A DNA stretch of 64,000 nucleotides from assembly GCA_039192165.1 (NCBI GenBank), contig JBCCXD010000002.1:372001-436000 (forward strand), written 5' to 3'. Below are positions 25,345-34,261 of this stretch, piece after piece (the first letter of the stretch is position 1; every line of letters begins with the position of its first letter). The notes below the pieces were generated by a model, which was not told where the DNA came from, did no database searches, and saw nothing but the letters and a program-made list of their open reading frames with translations. The translations under genes and the position numbers were made by a program. Source of the DNA: Dinoroseobacter sp039192165 (GTDB taxonomy: Bacteria; Pseudomonadota; Alphaproteobacteria; Rhodobacterales; Rhodobacteraceae).

Positions 25345-26609
25345 GCCTCAGGATCGGTATCGATATCGGCACCTCAGGAATACGAGCTGCCGCAATCGAT
25401 TTGCAGGATCAGGTTGTGGTTACCGCGCGGGCGCCGCACTTAGCTCAAGCATCGGTGTATGTTGATGCTGAAAAATGGTGGAGTGCGACGCAAACCTGCC
25501 TGACGGCACTTGTCGAAAGCCTTATAAGCAAGGGATACAGCGCTACAGATGTAACCGGGCTGGCTGTCGATGGGACGTCCGGCACGATGCTACTGACCGA
25601 TGAAGATATCCGCCCGGTTGGCCCGGCATTGATGTACAACTCAAAAGGATTTGACGCAGAAGCGGAACAGATTGCGGGTATTGCGCCGCCTGCTCACATC
25701 ACGCAAGGCACGAACTCCGCTCTCGCGCGCGCAATACGTCTGCAGTCTGTCGCGGAACGCACGCCCCACTATCTTATGCACCAGGCAGACTTCATTGCGG
25801 CGAAACTCACCAGGCGCCCCGGTGTCTCGGACCAGAACAATGCGCTCAAAACCGGCTTTGATCCTGCGGCCGGGCAGTGGCCAGACTGGATTGCAGAGCT
25901 TTTTGCCGTATCACTCCTGCCGCAGTGCTTTGCGGTTGGAACGCCGATCTCCAACATCCACCCGGAAGTCGCGAACGCGCTGGGCCTTTCATCAAGTACC
26001 ATGGTCTATACTGGAACAACCGACAGCATCGCCGCGTTTTTGGCGTCGGCACCTCTGGAAGCTGGTGTCGCGGTGACTTCCCTCGGCTCGACCTTGGCGG
26101 TGAAAGTGCTGAGTGAAACGCGGATCGACGATCCAGGGATTGGCCTGTACTCACATCGCGTCAAAGACATCTGGCTTGCGGGCGGCGCGTCCAACACAGG
26201 TGGTGCTGTCCTCGCTCACTACTTTACCGGCGACGAGCTGCAGACCCTGAGCGGCAGGATAGACACCTCTCATCCCACCGGGCTCGATTTCTATCCGCTT
26301 TTATCCACAGGCGAGCGGTTTCCGATCAATAACGCCGATCTCGCCCCAGTCCTCAGCCCCCGTCCGTCAGAAGATCATCTTTTTCTACAGGCGATGCTGG
26401 AAGGCATGGCGCGGATTGAAGCTCAGTGCTATCGCGCCATCGAAGAGCGGGGCGGCCCTTTCCCCAAAATGGTTCTTACCGCCGGAGGCGGTGCGAAGAA
26501 TGACACGTGGACAGAGTTGCGCGCGCGCGCTCTACAGCAAAAGCCGCTGATGGCCGCAGAACCTGAGGCGAGCGTGGGAGTTGCGAAGCTCGCGCCAGTT
26601 GGATCCTAG
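25341..26609 (+). CDS. FGGY-family carbohydrate kinase
   Basis: 422 residues from the ATG at 25341 (ATGA overlap with the aldolase stop). The first FGGY domain begins IGIDIGTSGIRAAAID; the second has the ATP-site glycines GGASNTGGAV and TAGGGAKND. At this size it is shorter than xylulokinase (about 480). It would phosphorylate the substrate before aldol cleavage. Substrate unknown. Confidence 0.86.
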   Translation: MSLRIGIDIGTSGIRAAAIDLQDQVVVTARAPHLAQASVYVDAEKWWSATQTCLTALVESLISKGYSATDVTGLAVDGTSGTMLLTDEDIRPVGPALMYNSKGFDAEAEQIAGIAPPAHITQGTNSALARAIRLQSVAERTPHYLMHQADFIAAKLTRRPGVSDQNNALKTGFDPAAGQWPDWIAELFAVSLLPQCFAVGTPISNIHPEVANALGLSSSTMVYTGTTDSIAAFLASAPLEAGVAVTSLGSTLAVKVLSETRIDDPGIGLYSHRVKDIWLAGGASNTGGAVLAHYFTGDELQTLSGRIDTSHPTGLDFYPLLSTGERFPINNADLAPVLSPRPSEDHLFLQAMLEGMARIEAQCYRAIEERGGPFPKMVLTAGGGAKNDTWTELRARALQQKPLMAAEPEASVGVAKLAPVGS

Positions 26610-27007
26610 TGCATGGTTGCGGCCCCTTTGTTCTGCACGCAGCTTAACAGGATCAGAGCTTTGCGATCGGCGTGTGATATGTCCCTTCCCGCAGGCTGGT
26701 CATGCACGAAACAGGCCTGATCAAATACTTTAGCATACCGGGTTGCTCTCTCAGGCGCGGCGTTTCTCTGGATTTCCAGAACAAAACGAGCTCTTCAAGA
26801 CGGAGGTCACCCCTCGCGCCGCGGTTCGCACTGAAATCGAGACGGGTGAGTTGGGTCCTGGCAGTCAGTGTCCTTGCGTACTGCCAAACGAGGGAGAAGA
26901 ACCAAATCCCAGCGGGATTCGTGATCCAGATTTCCTGTCACACATTGAAATTAAATGCGCGCGATAGTGGACTATGTGTCGGTTAAGTCGTTGTTTACAT
27001 TGAGATT
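26610..27007. other. 398-nt stretch without a convincing gene
   Basis: Lies between the kinase and the tRNA. Short frames exist but none has a ribosome site or family match. One frame near 26840 reads RTEIETGELGPGS, faintly like the start of a GntR protein, which could be a decayed fragment. No repeat or hairpin of note. Confidence 0.5.
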
Positions 27008-27084
27008 TGGTAGGCCCGGCAGGACTTGAACCCGCAACCAAAGCGTTATGAGCGCTCTGCTCTAACCAATTGAGCTACAGGCCC
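27008..27084 (-). tRNA. tRNA-Ile2 (anticodon CAT, lysidine-modified)
   Basis: 77 nt with encoded CCA. Cloverleaf: 7-bp acceptor (with G1-U72 and U6-G67 wobbles), D arm GCTC/GAGC, anticodon loop CTCATAA, T arm with TTCAAGT. The acceptor pairs C4-G69 and C5-G68 match the pairs recognised by TilS in E. coli tRNA-Ile2, and not the elongator Met pairs, so Ile2 is preferred over Met. Confidence 0.85.
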
Positions 27085-27206
27085 GACGCCTCTTCGATAT
27101 CAGACATACCGCGCCGGTCAAGCGGACAAGAGCAACCAGGGAAAGCTGCGTGGACAGTCGGTCCGTGGGGTGCTAGCAGGCCCCAACGCTAGAGCCGGAG
27201 ATGCCG

Positions 27207-28256
27207 ATGAGCGCAAGCAAGAACGGGCTGACTTATGCCGACGCCGGGGTTGATATTGATGCCGGCAACTCTTTGATCGATCGCATCAAGCCTGCCGCAG
27301 CAGCCACGGCGCGGTCGGGCGTTATGGCTGGCCTTGGTGGATTCGGTGCGCTCTTTGACCTCAATGCGGCCGGGTTTCAGGACCCGATACTCGTGGCGGC
27401 GACCGATGGGGTCGGCACCAAGCTGCGGATTGCCATCGATACAGGAAATTTCGACACGATCGGCATCGACCTTGTGGCGATGTGTGTAAATGATCTGGTT
27501 TGCCAAGGCGCTGAGCCGCTGTTTTTCCTGGACTATTTTGCAACCGGCAAACTCGATCTGGACGATGCGGCCACGGTCATTTCCGGTATCGCCAGGGGGT
27601 GTGAGTTGTCAGGCTGCGCACTGGTTGGCGGCGAAACCGCTGAGATGCCGGGAATGTACGCCGGCGGCGATTTTGATCTGGCTGGCTTCTCGGTCGGCGC
27701 AATGGAGCGCGGCGCCGAGCTTCCGTCAGGCGTGTCCGATGGCGATATTCTCCTGGGTCTTGCCTCGGATGGCGTACATTCCAACGGGTATTCTCTGGTC
27801 CGAAAGGTCGTCGAAGTCACTGGGCTGAGCTGGGACGAACCTGCGCCCTTTGCTCCTGATCTTTCCCTCGGCGCCGCGTTGTTGGCGCCGACCCGCTTGT
27901 ACGTCAAACAGTCGCTTGCTGCGCTCCGGGCCGGAGGCGTGCACGGTTTGGCGCATATCACGGGGGGTGGCCTGACCGAAAACCTGCCACGCGTTTTGCC
28001 CTTGGGTCTGAGCGCGAAGGTTGATCTGAACGCCTGGACGCTTCCACCAGTGTTCGCGTGGCTGGCATCTGAGGGCGGGATGGCGCAGGCCGAAATGCTC
28101 AAGACATTCAATGCCGGCATCGGCATGGTTCTTGTCGTCGAAGCGGCAGAGGCGGCCAGTCTGACGGAGTTGCTGACCTCTCAAGGTGAAGTTGTTTTTC
28201 AGTTGGGATCCGTGGTGCCGGGTGAGGGCGTAACCTACGCGGGGGCGCTTGTGTGA
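27207..28256 (+). CDS. purM: Phosphoribosylformylglycinamidine cyclo-ligase
   Basis: AIR synthetase, 349 residues, the fifth step of purine synthesis. Motifs: DGVGTKL near 68, CVNDLVCQGAEPLFFLDY, and LVGGETAEMPGMY. The ATG at 27207 has GGAG at proper spacing; an ATG six bases earlier touches the GGAG. Its stop overlaps purN. Confidence 0.95.
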   Translation: MSASKNGLTYADAGVDIDAGNSLIDRIKPAAAATARSGVMAGLGGFGALFDLNAAGFQDPILVAATDGVGTKLRIAIDTGNFDTIGIDLVAMCVNDLVCQGAEPLFFLDYFATGKLDLDDAATVISGIARGCELSGCALVGGETAEMPGMYAGGDFDLAGFSVGAMERGAELPSGVSDGDILLGLASDGVHSNGYSLVRKVVEVTGLSWDEPAPFAPDLSLGAALLAPTRLYVKQSLAALRAGGVHGLAHITGGGLTENLPRVLPLGLSAKVDLNAWTLPPVFAWLASEGGMAQAEMLKTFNAGIGMVLVVEAAEAASLTELLTSQGEVVFQLGSVVPGEGVTYAGALV

Positions 28257-28846
28257 CCAAACGCGTCGCAATCCTGATTTCCGGTGGCGGATCGAACATG
28301 CTGAAGCTGGTCGAGAGCATGGCCAACGGCCATCCCGCGCGTCCCGTGCTCGTCGCCTCGAATGATCCGGACGCATATGGATTGGCCCGGGCAAAGGCGC
28401 TGGGTATTCCGACAGCGGCCGTTGACCACAAACCCTACGGAAAGGTGCGCGCAGAATTTGAAGCTGCTTTGTCAAAGCCCTTGGATGCCGCGGCTCCGGA
28501 TATCATTTGTCTCGCCGGTTTCATGCGCGTTTTGACAGAGAGTTTTGTGAAGCGCTGGGACGGGCACATGTTGAATATCCACCCATCTCTTTTGCCTAAA
28601 TACAAAGGTTTGCACACACACGCCCGCGCGCTGGAAGCGCAGGATGCTGAACACGGATGCACAGTTCATGAGGTGACGCCTGCGCTCGATGACGGCCCGA
28701 TTTTGGGGCAAGCCCGCGTGCCAGTATTGCCACAGGACACCCCCGACACCCTGGCCGCTCGTGTGCTGGAGCAAGAACACCGCCTTTATCCCGCGGTTCT
28801 GCGGCGCTTTGCAGACGGGGACCGTCGGCCAATATTCTTACCCTGA
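28253..28846 (+). CDS. purN: Phosphoribosylglycinamide formyltransferase
   Basis: GART of 197 residues using 10-formyl-THF. Motifs: ISGGGSNM near the N-terminus, the catalytic NIHPSLLPKYKG segment, and HEVTPALDDGPI. GTG start in a GTGA overlap with purM. Confidence 0.95.
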   Translation: MTKRVAILISGGGSNMLKLVESMANGHPARPVLVASNDPDAYGLARAKALGIPTAAVDHKPYGKVRAEFEAALSKPLDAAAPDIICLAGFMRVLTESFVKRWDGHMLNIHPSLLPKYKGLHTHARALEAQDAEHGCTVHEVTPALDDGPILGQARVPVLPQDTPDTLAARVLEQEHRLYPAVLRRFADGDRRPIFLP

Positions 28847-28951
28847 GCGCACTTTGACGCGTGGCCCCCCCTGTATTTCTTCGAGGAAACGGACTAGACC
28901 GGTCCGGCAGGGGCAAAAGAGCAACAAGAACAGAAGGCAATCTGGCACTTC

Positions 28952-30109
28952 ATGAACGTCATCACTACGACCAAAGCGCTGGCCGCCTACTGCGACCGCG
29001 CGGCTGAACATACCTACATCACTGTCGACACCGAGTTTCTGCGGGAACGGACCTACTATGCCAAACTGTGCCTGGTGCAGGTGGCCTATCCCGGAGACGG
29101 CGAAGACAGCGCAGTCCTGATCGACCCGCTGTCCGAAGACTTGTCCCTGGAACCGCTGATAGCGCTTTTTAGGAACCCGGACGTCACAAAAGTGTTCCAC
29201 GCAGCGCGCCAGGACCTCGAGATTTTCTTTGTGGAGTACGATGTACTACCGCAGCCGTTATTCGACACCCAGGTCGCGGCGATGGTGTGCGGCTTCGGAG
29301 AGCAGGTCGGGTACGAGACATTGGTCCGCAAGATTGCAAAAAACGGACTCGACAAAACATCTCGTTTCACCGACTGGTCGCGGCGTCCATTGTCAGGGGC
29401 GCAAAAAACCTATGCGCTGGCCGACGTCACCCATCTGCGTGTGATTTATGAGTTTCTGTCGTCTGAGATTGAGGCAAACAACCGGCGTGCATGGGTTGAA
29501 GAGGAACTCTCGACGCTCTTGTCGCCCGAGACTTATGTCGTTGAGCCGCAGGACGCCTGGCGCAGAGTGAAAACGCGTACCACGTCCGGTAAGTTCCTGG
29601 CTGCTGTTAAAACTCTGGCCGAGTTTCGCGAGACCTATGCGCAGACCCGCAACATGCCCAGAAACAGGGTTTTCAAGGATGACGCGCTGCTCGAACTTGC
29701 CTCTACCAAGCCATCCTCACTCAAGGACCTTGGAAAGTCACGCCTGCTGCTGCGCGATGCCCGCAAAGGCGACATCGCAGATGGCATCCTTGCGGCTGTT
29801 TCGGCTGCTAAATCAATGCCTTCTGAGGAGTATCCAAGGGTCGATACCAGCCGCGACAAGCTCCAGGTCAATTCAGCCTTGGCGGATTTATTGAGGGTAT
29901 TGCTGAAAGCGAAGTCCGAGGATGCAGGGGTGGCCCAGCGCATGATCGCAACTGCCGCCGAACTCGACGCATTGGCTGCTGGCGAAAGAACGGGCGCGGT
30001 GCTGCGTGGCTGGAGATCCGAAGTTTTTGGTCAGGATGCGCTACGTCTCTGCGAAGGAAAGATCGCTCTTGGAACAGAAGGCCGATCGGTGCGCATCGTA
30101 GAGCTTTAG
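28952..30109 (+). CDS. rnd: Ribonuclease D
   Basis: 3'-5' exoribonuclease for tRNA maturation, 385 residues. DEDD-type exonuclease domain: VDTEFLRE near 24, HAARQDLEIF near 84, and the Y/D motif in KTYALADVTHL near 155. An HRDC-type helical region follows (about 210-290). Stands alone after purN. Confidence 0.93.
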   Translation: MNVITTTKALAAYCDRAAEHTYITVDTEFLRERTYYAKLCLVQVAYPGDGEDSAVLIDPLSEDLSLEPLIALFRNPDVTKVFHAARQDLEIFFVEYDVLPQPLFDTQVAAMVCGFGEQVGYETLVRKIAKNGLDKTSRFTDWSRRPLSGAQKTYALADVTHLRVIYEFLSSEIEANNRRAWVEEELSTLLSPETYVVEPQDAWRRVKTRTTSGKFLAAVKTLAEFRETYAQTRNMPRNRVFKDDALLELASTKPSSLKDLGKSRLLLRDARKGDIADGILAAVSAAKSMPSEEYPRVDTSRDKLQVNSALADLLRVLLKAKSEDAGVAQRMIATAAELDALAAGERTGAVLRGWRSEVFGQDALRLCEGKIALGTEGRSVRIVEL

Positions 30110-30204
30110 GCCAGAAAACGATGGCAGATGAACGCGCGTTTTCAGGCCTTTGATGGACAACCCTACGCAGCTCTGCTTGGGTGTCCACAGGTTGAGGTAG
30201 AGCT

Positions 30205-30984
30205 ATGAAAGTCGCGACATTCAATATTAACGGCATTAAGGCTCGAATTAATGCGCTGCCCGCCTGGTTGAATTCTGCAGAGCCTGACGTGGTGGTTCTT
30301 CAAGAGATCAAGTCGGTAGACGAGGCGTTCCCGCGCGAGATCTTTGAGGATATGGGCTATGTGGTCGAGACGCATGGCCAGAAGAGTTTCAACGGCGTGG
30401 CCATCTTGTCGAAACTCCCGCTGGAGGACGTTACGCGCGGGCTTCCGGGCGACGACGGTGATGAGCAGGCACGCTGGATCGAAGCAACCGTCATGGGAAC
30501 GGTGCCGGTCCGTGTTTGCGGGCTTTATCTGCCCAATGGCAATCCAGTTCCCGGACCAAAATACGAATACAAGCTTCAATGGATGGCCCGGCTGAAATCC
30601 CGCGCGGAAATGCTATTGGCCGCGGAAGAGCCAGCGCTGATGGCGGGGGATTACAACATCATCCCGCAGGATGAAGATGCGGCGCGGCCAGAGGTCTGGC
30701 AGAACGATGCTTTGGCGATGCCGGCGTCGCGCGCCGCGTTTCGCGAAATCCTCAACCTGGGGTTTACCGAGGCGTTCCGAGCGCGTGTCCAAGGGCCTGG
30801 GCACTACTCGTTCTGGGACTATCAGGCTGGAGCCTGGCAACGGAATGATGGCATTCGGATTGATCACTTTTTGCTGACGCCGGAATGCGCCGATTTGCTG
30901 CGCGATTGCCAGATCGATGCGGCCGTTCGCGGAGGAGATAAGCCATCTGATCACGTCCCGGTCTGGGTCGAACTTGCTGCCTGA
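30205..30984 (+). CDS. xth: Exodeoxyribonuclease III
   Basis: AP endonuclease/3' exonuclease of the ExoIII group, 259 residues, base excision repair. Catalytic signatures: NINGIKAR, LQEIKSVDE, AGDYNIIPQDED and the terminal SDHVPVW. GAGG upstream of the ATG. Confidence 0.95.
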   Translation: MKVATFNINGIKARINALPAWLNSAEPDVVVLQEIKSVDEAFPREIFEDMGYVVETHGQKSFNGVAILSKLPLEDVTRGLPGDDGDEQARWIEATVMGTVPVRVCGLYLPNGNPVPGPKYEYKLQWMARLKSRAEMLLAAEEPALMAGDYNIIPQDEDAARPEVWQNDALAMPASRAAFREILNLGFTEAFRARVQGPGHYSFWDYQAGAWQRNDGIRIDHFLLTPECADLLRDCQIDAAVRGGDKPSDHVPVWVELAA

Positions 30985-31007
30985 TTTGCGCTTTTGGCAG
31001 AACCAGA

Positions 31008-32177
31008 TCAGTTCGCTGTAACGTCCGCCGTATATAGCCAGTCGAATTTTCGCAGTGGCGCAGCCGGTGCGATACGATTGAGTATTCTCAACCCGGCATG
31101 CGCCATGGTGCGGACTGCACCGTCGGGTAAGTGGTAGGCCCACGCGTTTGTGTTAGCCGCCGAAACCGCGCGGCGCACCCGTGTCAGCCGCAGGCTTTGA
31201 TACCGGGCAAATGCATCCGCATCGGTGTCCGCTTCCGCAAGGCATGCTGCCAAAACCCACGCATCTTCGATGGCCATGTTTGCTCCCTGAGCCAGAAAGG
31301 GCAGGGTGGGGTGCGCCGCGTCTCCAAGAATTACGGCCTTACCCTTGTGCCAGACCGGGGCCACTTCATGCCGGAAAAGGCCCCAAACATGGACGTCACG
31401 GGCTGATTCAAGCCAGCCCCGGACACGGGGTGTAAACCCTGCAAAGGCCCGGGCCACGCGCGTCGGATCATCACGGTGGCTCCAGCCCTCTGCAGTCCAG
31501 CGCTGGCGTTCCTCGACCGCCACAATGTTGCGTTCTGAGCCATTGCGCAAAGGATAGGTTACAAGATGCCGACCCGGCCCCATGAAAACCTGCGCACAAG
31601 CCTCCGGCGGTTGGGTCTGCGGCAGCGTCATCCGCCATGCAACTTGGCCTGTAAAAAACGGGTCCGCGGGCTTATGGACTGCCCGGCGCACAGGGCTGTG
31701 AAGCCCGTCAGCGCCGACCAGCAGTTCGACGTCCTCGCAGGAACCATCGGCAAAGCGGACTTGGGGCGTGTCGCCATTATCGAACACCACCTGATCGACC
31801 TTGCGTCCAAGTTCCAGCGTCACGCCAACTGCTTGCGCTGTTCCGGCCAGAAGCTCGATCAGATCCGCCCGGTGTATAAGGAAAAAGCCAGGTGTGCTTG
31901 AGAGCGGCATCCGAACAACTTCGGCGCCGTCACGGTAGTCACGAAGAACTACTGCCTTAGAGAGTATCGAATTGCTCTTTAGATCCTCAGCAAGCCCGAG
32001 CCCCGCCATCACACGAAAACCGTTCGGACTAATCTGAAGACCCGCGCCAACTTCGCGGATCGCGTCTGCCTGCTCGAGAACGCGGACCTGTGCACCGCGT
32101 GCCGCAAGGCAAAGCGCTGCCGTCAGCCCGCCAATGCCCGCCCCAAGAACTGTGATCTCGCGTCCCAGCAACACCAT
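31008..32177 (-). CDS. FAD-dependent monooxygenase (salicylate hydroxylase-like)
   Basis: Class A flavoprotein monooxygenase of 389 residues. Dinucleotide motif GAGIGG near 12, DG motif VGADGLHSPVR near 158 and the FAD GD motif GDAAHPTLPFLAQGAN near 284. The substrate is unknown; it has no pathway neighbours and convergently faces xth. Confidence 0.85.
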   Translation of the reverse strand: MVLLGREITVLGAGIGGLTAALCLAARGAQVRVLEQADAIREVGAGLQISPNGFRVMAGLGLAEDLKSNSILSKAVVLRDYRDGAEVVRMPLSSTPGFFLIHRADLIELLAGTAQAVGVTLELGRKVDQVVFDNGDTPQVRFADGSCEDVELLVGADGLHSPVRRAVHKPADPFFTGQVAWRMTLPQTQPPEACAQVFMGPGRHLVTYPLRNGSERNIVAVEERQRWTAEGWSHRDDPTRVARAFAGFTPRVRGWLESARDVHVWGLFRHEVAPVWHKGKAVILGDAAHPTLPFLAQGANMAIEDAWVLAACLAEADTDADAFARYQSLRLTRVRRAVSAANTNAWAYHLPDGAVRTMAHAGLRILNRIAPAAPLRKFDWLYTADVTAN

Positions 32178-32220
32178 ATCTGGGGTCTACAGTCTGGGTG
32201 CGGCGCATCCAAGCCGGAAA

Positions 32221-32252
32221 GAAAAAAACACCGAAGGTTGCCCTTCGGTGTT
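32221..32252 (-). terminator. Intrinsic terminator of dksA
   Basis: 11-bp stem with arms 32227-32237 and 32242-32252 and a TTGC loop, followed on the minus strand by a T-run (complement of the A-run at 32222-32228). Lies 30 nt after the dksA stop. Confidence 0.9.
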
Positions 32253-32282
32253 CGTTTACTTGTGGCGCTTTTGCATCGCCGA

Positions 32283-32705
32283 TCAGTCGTCGCGGTGGAC
32301 TTTTTCACGCCGCTCGTGGCGCTCCTGTGCTTCGAGGCTCAGGGTCGCGATAGGCCGCGCATCCAGTCGTTTCAACGAAATCGGTTCGCCGGTCGCTTCG
32401 CAGTAGCCGTACTCGCCCTCGTCGATCCGGCGCAGTGCCGAGTCGATCTTGGAGATCAGTTTGCGTTGGCGATCACGGGTCCTCAGCTCGAGAGCCCGGT
32501 CCGTTTCTTCGCTGGCCCGGTCTGCCACGTCAGGAATGTTACGCGCAGCGCCTTGCAGCTCCGAGATTGTGTTTTGGCTGTCTTCCAGCAATTCAGTTTT
32601 CCACGCTAACAACTTGCGACGGAAATACTCCAGCTGGCGGTCGTTCATGAACGGCTCGTCCTCAGCGGGGCGATAGTCGTCCGGAAGAAAGGTTTCGACT
32701 TTCAT
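32283..32705 (-). CDS. dksA: RNA polymerase-binding transcription factor DksA
   Basis: 140 residues from the ATG at 32705 with AGGGAG upstream. It binds the RNA polymerase secondary channel and works with ppGpp. The coiled-coil tip motif D59-xx-D62-x-A64 is intact. Of the four zinc-finger cysteines only Cys102 remains; the others are Thr105, Ser123 and Ala126. A second ATG at 32756 in frame also has a GGGAGGGAG site and would add 17 residues, so the start is not certain. Confidence 0.9.
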   Translation of the reverse strand: MKVETFLPDDYRPAEDEPFMNDRQLEYFRRKLLAWKTELLEDSQNTISELQGAARNIPDVADRASEETDRALELRTRDRQRKLISKIDSALRRIDEGEYGYCEATGEPISLKRLDARPIATLSLEAQERHERREKVHRDD

Positions 32706-32884
32706 ATCTGCTCCCTCGTGATGGCCGGTTTCATCAGCTGTCTGAAGTTCTGACATCCGGCTCCCTCCCATGTCGTTTCCCATACTCAGATTCCTACACA
32801 ATGTGAAGCACATATAGGGCCTTGCACGCCGATTTCTAAATTGATGTAACGTCTCTTAAACACGAACGTGAAAGGGCCTGCGCA

Positions 32885-33727
32885 ATGCGCTTTGACGGCA
32901 CCAAAGATTATGTTGCGACCGACGATCTGAAGATTGCGGTGAACGCTGCGGTTACTCTTGAACGCCCGTTGCTTGTGAAGGGTGAACCCGGCACCGGCAA
33001 AACGGAACTTGCCCGTCAGGTTGCTGCGGCGCTTGGGCTGCCGATGATCGAATGGGCAATTAAGTCCACGACCCGCGCGCAGCAAGGGCTCTATGAGTAT
33101 GACGCCGTCTCGCGATTGCGGGACAGCCAATTGGGCGATGAGCGTGTCCATAACATAACGAACTACGTAAAGAGGGGGAAACTGTGGCAGGCCTTTGACG
33201 CCGATGGGAAAGTTGTCCTTCTGATCGACGAAATCGACAAGGCAGATATCGAGTTTCCAAACGACCTTCTGCAAGAGCTCGATAAGATGGAATTCTTCGT
33301 CTACGAAACGGGGGAGACGATCCGGGCCCGTCATCGTCCCATCGTGATCATTACGTCGAACAATGAAAAGGAGTTGCCGGACGCCTTTCTGCGCCGTTGC
33401 TTTTTTCATTACATCGCTTTTCCAGATGAAGACACGCTGCGCAGGATCGTTGAGGTGCACCACCCCGGGATTAAAGGCGCTTTGCTGAGCACGGCGCTTA
33501 CACAATTCTATGAAATCAGGGAAACTCAGGGACTGAAAAAGAAGCCATCGACGTCCGAGGTTTTGGACTGGCTCAAATTGTTGCTGGCGGAAGATCTGTC
33601 GCCCGAGGACCTCAAACGCGATGGCGCAAACGCCTTACCCAAACTGCATGGGGCGCTCTTGAAGAACGAGCAGGACGTGGCTCTTTTCGAGAGATTGGCG
33701 TTTATGGCACGCGGGCAACGCCGATAG
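32885..33727 (+). CDS. MoxR-family AAA+ ATPase
   Basis: 280-residue AAA+ protein. Walker A GEPGTGKTE near 37-45, Walker B LLIDEIDKAD near 115, sensor 1 ITSNNEKELPDAFLRR. Members work with VWA-domain proteins to mature or insert cofactors. The VWA partner is 2 kb downstream with three genes between. Confidence 0.92.
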   Translation: MRFDGTKDYVATDDLKIAVNAAVTLERPLLVKGEPGTGKTELARQVAAALGLPMIEWAIKSTTRAQQGLYEYDAVSRLRDSQLGDERVHNITNYVKRGKLWQAFDADGKVVLLIDEIDKADIEFPNDLLQELDKMEFFVYETGETIRARHRPIVIITSNNEKELPDAFLRRCFFHYIAFPDEDTLRRIVEVHHPGIKGALLSTALTQFYEIRETQGLKKKPSTSEVLDWLKLLLAEDLSPEDLKRDGANALPKLHGALLKNEQDVALFERLAFMARGQRR

Positions 33728-33802
33728 GCGTTTTTCAACGCGCACGCGACAGTGACCGCACAACCCTTGCCAGAAAAGTGTGGCCGCTCCATTGTGGATA
33801 AC

Positions 33803-34261
33803 ATGTGCTCCGAAGACCTGACTCTGCGCCCTATTGCGGCCGACGACCACTCCGTTTGGCGAGAACTCTGGAGAGGGTATCTGGCGTTTTACGAAACCGT
33901 ACTATGCGCAGAGGTCTATGAGACTTCATTTAATCGGCTGATCGACCCAAGTGTCACCGACTACAACGGGTTTATTGCGTGGAATGGGTCGGACGCACTC
34001 GGGCTGGTGCATTTCATTTATCATCGGCACGGCTGGCATCGGGAGCCGGTCTGTTATCTGCAAGATCTTTATACGGTACCGGCGGCGCGCGCGCGCGGCG
34101 TAGGGCGCGCACTGATCGAAGCTGTGTATGCGCAGGCCGACCGCGACAAGGCCGCTTCTGTCTATTGGCTGACGCAGGAATTTAACGAGACAGCGAGGCG
34201 ACTGTACGACCAGATCGCCGAGGTTACGCCTTTCATCAAGTACGTGCGGCCAGTCGCGTGA
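33803..34261 (+). CDS. GNAT-family N-acetyltransferase
   Basis: 152 residues from the ATG at 33803 (a GTG at 33752 would add 17). The acetyl-CoA loop is in YTVPAARARGVGRALIEAVY near residue 92. Substrate unknown. Its stop overlaps the next start by 4 nt (GTGA). Confidence 0.82.
   Translation: MCSEDLTLRPIAADDHSVWRELWRGYLAFYETVLCAEVYETSFNRLIDPSVTDYNGFIAWNGSDALGLVHFIYHRHGWHREPVCYLQDLYTVPAARARGVGRALIEAVYAQADRDKAASVYWLTQEFNETARRLYDQIAEVTPFIKYVRPVA

Noticed and set aside
26743..26967. Decayed GntR-like fragment (RTEIETGELGPGS)
   Set aside because: Only about 13 residues look similar; too short to call a pseudogene.
27085..27206. Purine riboswitch before purM
   Set aside because: No conserved purine-aptamer loops or paired elements could be found in these 122 nt.
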